Of a DNA stretch of 64,000 nt, positions 56,112 to 64,000 are shown piece by piece. Below the pieces are notes generated by a model. That model was not told the DNA's origin. It saw only the letters and a list, made by a program, of their open reading frames with translations, and searched no databases. Position numbers and translations under genes: made by a program. The first letter of the stretch is position 1. Each line of letters begins with the position of its first letter. The DNA comes from Megalobrama amblycephala (Eukaryota > Chordata > Actinopteri > Cypriniformes > Xenocyprididae), in contig NC_063062.1 of the NCBI RefSeq assembly GCF_018812025.1, forward strand, positions 6,883,058 to 6,947,057. Reading direction: 5' to 3'.

Positions 56112-56717
56112 AAATTTTAACGATTACAACTCACATTAGGTCTAAGGAGGTCATTCATGTTCATAGTTTTTTACACTGTTATGTGTTCAAAAAGACCCAA
56201 ACAGCCTCTAGCCTGCCCCTACCTTCCTCTAAATTTTAGCTTTACATTTTAGACATATCCATATGTGTCTGTGAATCTAAGTACACAAAAATTGTCTATT
56301 TGTTTAGATTGCATTGTTGGAGCATGTGTGGATCATCTGTGGTCATACTTTGTACACTTGGGGCTACATGTAGGCCTATGTTTTTGTGTGACCCAGCAGG
56401 AAGCTTTTATGTCTGTTTCAGAAGCTCACAAAGAACAAGAAGAGTCACATGTTGACTGACGAAGAACATGTTGACTTCATCATCATCTGACCTTATAAGG
56501 ACCCTAGAAAAGAATGGACTGTAAATGGATTTGTCTTATTACAATTGTAGCATCTGGTCCAATCAAACACACACAAATGAATCATTATATTTAATGAATA
56601 ATCCAGCAAACTCACTCTCCCAGCAAAGTTCTGTGAACCATCCACCAAAACTGCAACAAATGCAGCTAACACCAAGCCTCTGGTTACAGGATACATGAAG
56701 ACGGATAAGACTGTTTA
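56112..56717. other. No gene recognised
   Basis: No supported exon or element. Confidence 0.45.
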
Positions 56718-56847
56718 TAAAGTTATTTTATTTTTTTGCAGCACAAAAAGTATTCTCGTTGCTAAGCCATCGAATTTTATCAAAAATATCTTAATTTGTG
56801 TTCCGAAGATGACAGAATTTTCATTTTTGGGTGAACTAACCCTTTAC
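56718..56847 (+). mobile_element. Right-arm fragment of the GTTCACCC family, internally deleted
   Basis: 'CAGCACAAAAAGTATTCTCG' then a jump to 'AAGCCATCGAATTTTATCAA', 'TGTGTTCCGAAGATG' and the terminus TTTTTGGGTGAACTAACCCTTTA. About 250 bp of the arm is deleted in two places. The terminal TTAA has become TTAC. Confidence 0.75.
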
Positions 56848-56912
56848 AGTGTCTTTACTGATACTTCTGATCAATTTAATGTAAAATAAAATAAACTCCT
56901 GACCCCATATAC

Positions 56913-56959
56913 GATAGATAGATAGATGGATAGATGGATAGATGGATGGATGGATGGAT
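56913..56959. repeat. (GATA)n/(GATG)n microsatellite
   Basis: Roughly twelve tetranucleotide units, GATA first and GATG last. Confidence 0.93.
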
Positions 56960-58205
56960 GCCAAGTCAAAACATAAAACACTTATTATCATGATATCACT
57001 AATTTAAGTCTTTAGCACCCTGTTCAACAGCTCAACGGCTGAGAAAACAGAGGGTGACACATACAGTATGAACTCCATCACACATACTAATGAATCCAGA
57101 GATCAAAGTAAACACCCCCTGTGAAAAACTACATTTAATGGGCAACAAATTGCTTTATAGGGAAAGACTATTCCCCTCTGAGGAGCCCAGTGTCAACGGG
57201 TGCAGGAGAACAGGGATTACACTTTTGGATGGTAAAATTAGTCAGAGTTCTGGACAGGCGTCCCACATGCCTATAACTGATGGGGGGTCCTGGTGGTACT
57301 GGAGAACTCTACAATACTTTCACCCCTTTGTCATTTATGATGTAGCTCTATTTCCTCTGTCTGTCTAGTCTCCAATTACCTAAGTGGTGTTTTAAGATCA
57401 AATTTCAAAGGAGCACTGATGCTAGTTCAGCGTAATCAAACATTCTGCTATTTCTACTTAAGATCAACTTAAGAGTCATTGTTGTGATGTAATTTGAAAG
57501 TACATTTTATGAGTGATTCTTCAATTAGAGGGAATTTTCTGCTTCACAGAATGATTTTAAAGATTATTTTAAAAAATAAATAAAAGAACCGTTATATATA
57601 TTGGACAAAGATGACAATCATATATCAACCAAGATAGCGAATTGTCATATTCTCTACCTCTCTCTCTTTTGTCTCTCTCTGATTAAGGATATTGTGTTCA
57701 CTATTGCTTTGTTATTTGCTTTATTGTAACATTAATTTGATAAGTCCTTCGATGAATATCCTCTGCTGTTCTCAAAACAGCAGCACAGCCAAAGCAATTA
57801 GCCAAAGCATTCACCGGAGCTTACTTAACCACAATAAGACAGTGAGTTAAATTAAGGATACCAATCTTATGTTACAGTGAAAAATTATTGCCCTCAAATG
57901 AACCTGGTTTTAATTTCCTGAACAGTCAATTTTGACCACTGCTCTGCTGTTTCTGGTCGATGAAAAATTTCAGTTGCACAAAGCTGCTAAGGGGCTCCCA
58001 GGGTACACTAACCTCAAAATGATGGAATATTTTCTCACAACCATTAGTTTAAGCAAAAAGAAAAGGAAAAAAAGAAGAAAAAAAAGCAATGAAAACTAAC
58101 ACAATGGCCATAACCTCAAGTTTTAAAGACAGACTGTGACCTTTGCTAACCCTAGTCAAAAACAGCTTACCTGAAAATCTGTAGTCAACAATGAAAAGTT
58201 ACTTT
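56960..58205. other. No gene recognised
   Basis: Unique-looking sequence. A 92-codon frame at 57090-57368 has no recognisable family or splice context. Confidence 0.45.
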
Positions 58206-58250
58206 TACATTTATTAATTTAGCAGACACTTTTATCCACAACAACTTCAA
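58206..58250 (-). repeat. SINE/LINE 3' tail fragment
   Basis: TTTAGCAGACACTTTTATCC is the inverse of the 3' module seen in the SINE at 30082-30200. Only the tail remains. Confidence 0.6.
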
Positions 58251-58992
58251 CAACACAAGAGATTCATTCTAAAAGGACAATAATATAAAAAAGTGCTGCA
58301 ATAAAACATATAGAGGCTCCTTCTTAAGCTAAAACACGGTGTTGATATACCAGTAAACTGAACTCCATCTTGGGACAGCTTTAAAATGCTCCAATCCATC
58401 AAAGCGAAAACAAGTTTAGTGCTGTAGAGCCCTGTCTTTTACATTATTACACATCAAAGAACTGCATTCATTCAAGAGTATGACCAGCAGATATTGCAAT
58501 TTGCAAACAAGATTCAAATTCAGCACAAAACACACAAACAAGCTGTTTCTGCTTCCTGGCATTTCCTTAAGAGCAGGAGAACATCCTGTTCCCTACTTTA
58601 TCAATGCTAAACAGCTTCAGCTGCCAGAATTGTTGGCATGTATGCATCATATTAGCGTAAAAGCCAGACCTCATCTTCTTCGAGCATAAAGCTGGTTATG
58701 TCCCCCGAGTCTCATTCATTCTCAGCTAAAGCCCAATCTCATTAAACCTTCCCTCATCTGTTGCACATACAACCCTCCTCTAAACTGCTCTCTAAACACA
58801 AACACGCTGGCTGTTTACATGCTTCACTCACTGAATAAAGGCTGACAAGGTGTGCATTTCAATAGTTTTCAGACACATTTGTCTGTATAAAAGACCCAGG
58901 AGAGCTAAATAACAATGCGTGAAATTAATCATAAACAAAAGCAACTTAATGGTTCCATCAACAGGCCGGTTTGATTTCATTGTAAAATTAAT
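58251..58992. other. No gene recognised
   Basis: No element end or exon signal identified. Confidence 0.45.
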
Positions 58993-59714
58993 TCCAGAAA
59001 TTTGAACACTAAAAATCATTTTGTGGCTCTTTAATGTGTTGTGACAGATCGCTGTAGTGCCTCAGCTCAAGCGACTTGTGAACCGATCATCTCTTCCTAC
59101 TAGTTAATTTATAGCATCAAATAAACATGAATGAACATGAGAAGGAAAGTTGTTTAAAGGAGAACTAAGTAACTTTTTTACATTCATAAATAGTCCTTAC
59201 AATGGTTAATTGACTTGTAGTGGTGTGTTTGAGGCGTGCACTAACCCCCTCTGGCACGTCTACGCTAGAAAACAGCACTTGCAAGTTGAGCTGCACCGAC
59301 CCGACACAATCTCGCCTCATGTTCATGTTCACGTGAGAGTGACAAAATGCTTTACGGTTTCAAAAACAATGTATATATTATGACTTTATAAGACAGTTTC
59401 GAAAATTACCCACCTCCATCGAGATTTCTTGTACTGTATTTGCAAAACTACTGCGCTGGTGAGCGTTGTAGTCGTTGTAGTCCAGAGCTGCGCTTGGAGT
59501 ATTTACCACAGTGTGATTCACTGAAGGAACCTGTAGGGGGAGCTTCGCAAATCTTACTGAGTTCCGCTTTAAAATGCGGAAAGACGTAAATACACCATTT
59601 TTCAAGTTCAAGTCCACCGGAGTTAATCTTCTAACTCCTGACTGCTTTGTCGGACAAAATGGCGGATTCAGCGTTATGATTGGTTATATCGCTTGTCAAT
59701 CAAACTCCCAGCGA
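58993..59714. repeat. Repeat copy with GCGAAGGGTCAATT end, interrupted
   Basis: It aligns with 60425-60706: 'GCTGTAGTGCCTCAG', 'ACCGATCATCTCTTC', 'CTAGTTAATTTATAGCATCA', 'AACATGAATGAACATGAGAA', 'CTAACTCCTGACTGCTTTGT', 'ATCGCTTGTCAATCAAACTC', 'GGGTCAATT'. A 419-bp TTAA MITE (59154-59572) splits this copy. The left part of the element is absent here. Confidence 0.7.
59154..59572. mobile_element. Complete TTAA MITE (GGAGAACTAAGTAA ends)
   Basis: 419 bp; ends TTAAAGGAGAACTAAGTAA and TTACTGAGTTCCGCTTTAA. It has a GC-richer core and the subterminal blocks 'CCCCCTCTGGCACGTCTACG' and 'CCTGTAGGGGGAGCTTCG'. The related repeat at 60425-60706 lacks it at the equivalent place (about 60575-60585). The 79-codon minus-strand frame crossing it is not recognised. 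Confidence 0.82.
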
Positions 59715-59892
59715 AGGGTCAATTAGGGCATATAAGTAGCTTTTATAAACATTCACTATTACTTATGTACATCTTGATACAAAACATGGCACTGACATAT
59801 TTATCTTTACAATTCATATACAAATTTACAAGATATGTCAGTACAAGTTGCTTTCAGTTAAACTCAAACATGCATTTTAGTCTAGGACTTAC

Positions 59893-59970
59893 TTAAAGGT
59901 GCCCTAGAACCAGTTTTTACAAGATGTAATATAAGTCTAAGGTGTCCTCTGAATGTGTCTGTTATTTTAA
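59893..59970 (+). mobile_element. End fragment of the GGTGCCCTAGA TTAA family
   Basis: TTAAAGGTGCCCTAGAACCA, then 'CAAGATGTAATATAAGTCTA' and 'AGGTGTCCTCTGAATGTGTC' match the left end at 37681. It breaks off after about 78 bp. Confidence 0.78.
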
Positions 59971-60225
59971 AAAAAGAGCAGTAAAATTGTGTGAACAGTA
60001 AAATTCTATATTTCATTTATTTTTACTTCAGAGTTAGCTCAAGTAGTTCTTGGGTAAAAAGCACTTTTTCCTTCAGCTGTTAAATCTGCTATACAGTTTT
60101 CTACGGTGGCCAAGAGAGCTCAACTCATTGCAACTGAAGAAAACACATGCAAATAGAAAAACACCAGCAAATTAAGAAAACATCTTCATTGGTTTGACAA
60201 CACGTGCTGCAAATACTCACAATGC

Positions 60226-60706
60226 AATTGACCCTTCGCAAAGACCCGCCCCCCTTAGTTACTGTTGCTTTGTCCGACAAGCCATGGCGCTGTTACGCCA
60301 CACGCAGTGAAAAATACATCACGGAGCAAAGAGGACACTGACAACACGTCGACAGACAAGACAGAGCAGGTTACTTATGATATTAAACAAAATCCCAGCT
60401 TCCAAACTGTGTAATTTTTTAAGAAATTCAAACAATAAAAACCGTTTTGTGGGTTTTTAATGTGTCAAGACAGATTGCTGTAGTGCCTCAGGTCAAACGG
60501 CTCGTAAACCGATCATCTCTTCTTACTAGTTAATTTATAGCATCAAATGAACATGAATGAACATGAGAAGGAATGTTGTTTCAAGACATTCTACAGACAG
60601 ACATTTCAAGATATTCTAACTCCTGACTGCTTTGTCGGAAATGGTGGATTCTGCGTTCTGATTGGTTAGATCGCTTGTCAATCAAACTCCCGGCAAAGGG
60701 TCAATT
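60226..60706. mobile_element. Element with CAATTGACCCTTYGC inverted ends
   Basis: CAATTGACCCTTCGCAAAG on the left and CGGCAAAGGGTCAATTG on the right are inverted ends enclosing about 480 bp. The right two thirds is the uninterrupted copy of 58993-59714. The left part includes CCGCCCCCCTTAGTTACTGT and an inverse of the GCTTTGTCGGAC block (TGTCCGACAAGCC), so the ends are long inverted arms. It is flanked by TGCAAATA on both sides at some distance (60191 region and 60708), probably part of a surrounding repeat with GGTGGCCAAGAGAGCTCAA. Confidence 0.6.
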
Positions 60707-60745
60707 GTGCAAATAGCACAAACCACAATGGAAATGTTTCAAGGG

Positions 60746-61261
60746 GACCCCAACAAGTGATGAACCTGGCTGGGACCGCTTATTGTTCAGTGTCTACTCA
60801 TCAGTGGTGTTGTCGATGACCTGAAAGGTGATTTTTTTTATTATTATTTTTTTATTTTAACATTCTGATTGTACGCACATTTCTGTATTTGGTTGCATAT
60901 TGAGTTGAGGATGCGTCGAGAGGTGACTTGTGCGATCTTGAGACAGCCAGGTATCCCAGAATGCATCTCACACTAACCAGTAAGCATCAATGGCAAAGGA
61001 GAAAACCCACATAATTTCAACATATTACTGTTATTAAATGTAGTGTTAAGAGATTTTCAGGCATGAAATTTATTGATAAAGACAGCGCCTATTTGTAAAT
61101 TTGATCTGACGTTTTTGGAGTTGTAAGATTCAGGCGAATCGGACTTGCGTTCTACCATCCTCGGGAGTCCGTTGGGTTGAACTTGTCAAGTCTGAACTAC
61201 CAAGGACCCAAGTCCGAACTTTGCATACTTGGTATTGAGAAACACCTTGTGTGTACTACAT
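60746..61261. other. No gene recognised
   Basis: Contains 'GGTATCCCAGAATGCATCTC' and a GC-richer segment near 61,140-61,230 that may be part of an unrecognised repeat. No coding signal. Confidence 0.4.
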
Positions 61262-61608
61262 GATCAGCGTAGGAGACTGACATGGAAGAGAAGAAATTGT
61301 TGAATAAAGTCATTATTTATTCTTTTTTTTTTTTTTTTTTGCACACAAAAAGTATTTTCGTTGCATCATAAGATTAAGGTTGAACCACTGTAGTCACATG
61401 GACTATTTTTCCTACGTCTTTACTACCTTTCTGTGCCTTGAAAGTGGTAATTGCGTTGCAGTCTGTTGGAGGCCAGAAGGCTCACAGATTTCATCAAAAA
61501 ATATCTTAATTTTTGTTCCGAAGATGAACCAAGCACTTACAGGTTTAGAACAACATTCTGGTAAGTAAATAATGACAGAATTTTCATTTTTGGGTGAACT
61601 AACCCTTT
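61262..61608 (+). mobile_element. Right arm of a long GTTAGTTCACCC-family element
   Basis: 'GTAGGAGACTGACATGGAAG' continues into 'TTGTTGAATAAAGTCATTAT', a T-run, 'GCACACAAAAAGTATTTTCG', 'GGTTGAACCACTGTAGTCAC', and the terminus TTTTTGGGTGAACTAACCCTTT. The opening block is the inverse of sequence in the composite at 51,350 (GTCAGTCTCCTAC), so this is the right arm of that longer form. The 148-codon minus-strand frame at 61412-61858 runs through it and is not a gene. Confidence 0.75.
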
Positions 61609-63571
61609 GAGCAATGATTGGTAACCTCATGTAACAGCAAATGTACATGAATAAAATACTCAAACAAACAAATAATTCTCTCATATGCAATATACAGCAT
61701 GCAATTTGTACAAATCTGCAGGTGAGTGACATGCAATAAGCCTCTTTGTGAGCAAATAAATCATAACAGATATAATATGTAGTTTCCAAAACACTGATTT
61801 GATAAACCAACAGCACTGTTTCCATTTTAAACACACTGGAGTCAAGACAAAAATGCACAAAGATGCGAATAAACGCTAATCTGGGGAGACAACACCGTAG
61901 AGGTGGAAATTTGAGGAGGAGAGGACAGATTTAATTGAAATTGCATTTTCAGTTGACTATTGGCAGCAAGGGAATGAAAGTGAGATGATAATAGGGGTTT
62001 TGGGAAGAGGAACATTGGAAGTCTGGCCTTTAAAGGAGAATTAACTAGCTTTCGCTGAATGAGTCCACATGTGACTCTTGCAGTCTTTCTTGCTCTCAGG
62101 GGCCATGGGACTCTTTGTTAAAATCCTATTTTTTATGTTGATTTTGTTTTATTTTAAAGGAGGAACTGAGAATATCAACTGCCGATCCCTTTAGAAAATG
62201 GCGAAGAATTTGGCATTGATGGTTACAGTAAAACACATAACAAGTAATCAGTTGCATTGAGTAATGGGTTGCATTAAGAGTAAAATGTATAAACATACAT
62301 ACACCAAGTCATAAACCAACTTAAACACTGATTTGAACTGTCAGACAAATGTAATTTTTCTTTCATTTTAAGAGTTTTCTTCCTGTTCAGTTAATCTGTC
62401 TTTCTCCAAAAGTCAGTTCATTTTCATGCTTCCTCTACTGCTGGTTAAGTCGAGGATTCTCTTGAATAAACACAAGAAATGTTGTGATTTTCCATGGAAT
62501 CACACCAAACAGACACATCCCAGGTCTCAGAAAAGTCTGAGTCTTATTTCTCGGAGACCTCATTGATTGATGGAGCGAGAATCCCACCATCCCAGATATT
62601 GTTCTCACAAACACAGCATCATCTCACCAGATACTGCTGCTATCCTTGAAATATACACCAGCTGTGGTGAGAAAGGTCTATTCAGGGTAAATGAAAGCAA
62701 TCTGTAGCCGCCCTGATAACCATATAGTGGCAAGTGGTTTTGAAAAAATAAAAAAATGTGGAAAGATTGCTTGGAAGAGATTGCTTGCTTTGAACAGAAT
62801 AAGCTATAGAAAGAGCATTAGTAATCTATAAAGTTACAAAAGTCACATGGTCAATAATGTAAAGTACACTAAAAGAAATATTTGAAGTCAGAGTTTAAAG
62901 ACAGTGATTTAGAATTCAGATATATAATTAGAAAAAAAGGAGAGTGATGGTTAACGCATGAAGATGTTTCTGACAGACGTGAAATGCTAATGAAGACATA
63001 TTTCTTTATTTTTATTCTGTCATATCAGAATTGCTTCATCACTGCAGTGTCTGTCCTAATCAGATAGTCGTGCATCTGTGTTTTCAAGAGAGAGAAGTAA
63101 AAGCAATCTAAATATTGTACAAGTTCTATCATAAATAACACATCTACATAAATTAGGTGTTCAACAAACTTAAAAAAAAAAGTTTGCATGTTTCCTGTAT
63201 TTACATAACATATTATGTACTTTGTATAAGAAATATACCATGAAAGCACTAGACCTCAACACTTGATACATCAGTTGTGACAAGGGTAACAAGCAACTAA
63301 CTGATCATTTTAACAGAGGAACAAACACATTCAGACATCACAAGACAACGTTACTAAACATGACAACTAAATCAATAAAAATGTAAATGAAACTTGCAAG
63401 CAGTCAAACAAAGTAACTGTATCAATAATTCATGCCCCAATGCATGCTGGGAAGAGGCCAAATGAAAACCAATTTTGTGTGCAGTAGGCCTGTTTGAACT
63501 GGAAAATGCATCCAGCTCATCTGCTATTGTTGGTTCAACTTAAAAAAAAGTATTTTAAATGAATGAATGAA
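61609..63571. other. No gene recognised
   Basis: The longest repeat-poor stretch in the right half. No exon, RNA gene or element end that I can support. Confidence 0.45.
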
Positions 63572-63771
63572 TTAAAGGTGCTCTAAGTGATCCTGGGCGG
63601 AGTAACTTCCTGTTGACGTTCGAAGTGTTGTCAAACAAAACAGAGGCTAGCTAGACCCTCCCTCCTCCTCCCCCTCCCCTCCGTGCTTCCTGAAACAGTC
63701 ATGAACGCGCATTTAAAATCATTCTTGTCGGTTATTGGCTGGAGCATGTTTATTATGTTTTGTGGTCCAGG
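63572..63771 (+). mobile_element. TTAA-type element, GGTGCTCTAAGTGATCC end, copy 2
   Basis: It starts TTAAAGGTGCTCTAAGTGAT and parallels 24070-24260 through 'GACGTTCGAAGTGTTGTCAA', 'GAGGCTAGCTAGACCCTCCC', 'TTCTTGTCGGTTATTGGCTG' and 'TTTGTGGTCCAGG'. At 63772 the match stops where another element begins. Confidence 0.75.
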
Positions 63772-64000
63772 GGCCTGTTTCAGAAAGGAGATTAAGTGAG
63801 AACTCTGAGTATGTTAACCCTGAAATGAGGGAAACAGAAATGAGGGTTTTCTGTTTCAGAATGAGAGGTAAGTCAAACCCGAGAAAGCAGGTTAAGTCAA
63901 GCCTGTTTCTAAAAGGGAGGTAACTCTTACTCAGAGTCAGTTACTATGGTATCTTACTCTGTGAACCTAACCTGGTCGGGAGCAGGTTTTCTTCGGTAAA
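63772..64000 (+). mobile_element. Harbinger-like MITE end, cut by the window
   Basis: GGGGCCTGTTTCAGAAAGGA followed by 'GTTAACCCTGAAATGAGGGA' and 'GAGTCAGTTACTATGG' is the opening of a widespread fish MITE usually placed in PIF/Harbinger. It begins exactly where the 24-kb relative continues uninterrupted (GTCCAG-GCTGCACC), so it lies inside that element. The far end is beyond the window. Confidence 0.55.

Noticed and set aside
61412..61858. Minus-strand open frame of 148 codons, the longest outside transposases
   Set aside because: Half of it is the right arm of a GTTCACCC-family element, the rest shows no family; chance frame.
1..64000. CRISPR arrays, operons, prophage or bacterial promoters
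   Set aside because: The direct repeats present are microsatellites or transposon arms; no regularly spaced repeat-spacer pattern or prokaryotic gene order exists.

Overview
The window looks like AT-rich nuclear DNA of a teleost, most likely a cyprinid (carp, goldfish, Danio-type). The call rests on repeat content: dense short DNA transposons with ends such as TTAAAGGGTTAGTTCACCC, palindromic TA-flanked elements with CCAAAAGTTTGG ends, several hAT-type elements with 8-bp target duplications, Tc1-like transposons with decayed transposases, tRNA-type SINE pieces and an L2/CR1-like LINE 3' end. There is no bacterial-style gene organisation, no CRISPR array, no rRNA gene and no tRNA gene that I can support.

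No intact protein-coding gene is visible. The best host-gene signal is on the minus strand near 27.3-27.6 kb: a more GC-rich block with a TATA-like box at about 27,578-27,586 and a consensus 5' splice site (ACAG|GTAAGA) at 27,257/27,256. It reads as a non-coding first exon plus promoter, so 1-27 kb would be intron 1 or gene body and 27.6-64 kb upstream DNA. Two open stretches of 51-58 codons on the same strand (22,319-22,474 and 25,476-25,652) are weak exon candidates.

Layout. 1-5.9 kb: palindromic and MITE-type elements, then a LINE 3' end. 6.7-11.3 kb: a MITE nested in a MITE, simple repeats, element fragments. 12.07-12.42 kb: hAT MITE with perfect 8-bp duplication. 13.0-14.6 kb: full-length Tc1 element with a broken transposase. 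16.3-18.2 kb: short elements. 19.8-20.7 kb: non-autonomous hAT with perfect duplication. 21.05-21.76 and 54.77-56.11 kb: two copies of a long repeat I cannot name. 24-25 kb: nested elements. 27.3-27.6 kb: promoter and first exon. 29-33.2 kb: a large TTAA element holding a second TTAA element, which holds a solo-LTR-like insert. 34.3-36.1 kb: palindromic elements. 37.6-39.8 kb: a host repeat split by two TTAA elements and a Tc1 fragment. 41-43.7 kb: SINE, two TTAA elements sharing one TTAA, and a repeat with a THAP-like start. 45-46 kb: hAT. 47.2-48.5 kb: Tc1 element between (AT)n tracts. 51.0-53.3 kb: a 2.2-kb composite with a coding remnant. 58.9-61.6 kb: related repeat copies, one carrying a TTAA MITE. 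63.6-64 kb: a TTAA element entered by a Harbinger-like MITE.

The main structural theme is about eleven short-element groups that all begin TTAA followed mostly by AGG. In one case (37.6-39.3 kb) removing two of them at single TTAA sites restores a continuous host repeat, which supports TTAA target duplication. A Kolobok- or piggyBac-type transposase would explain this, but no such transposase is visible here.
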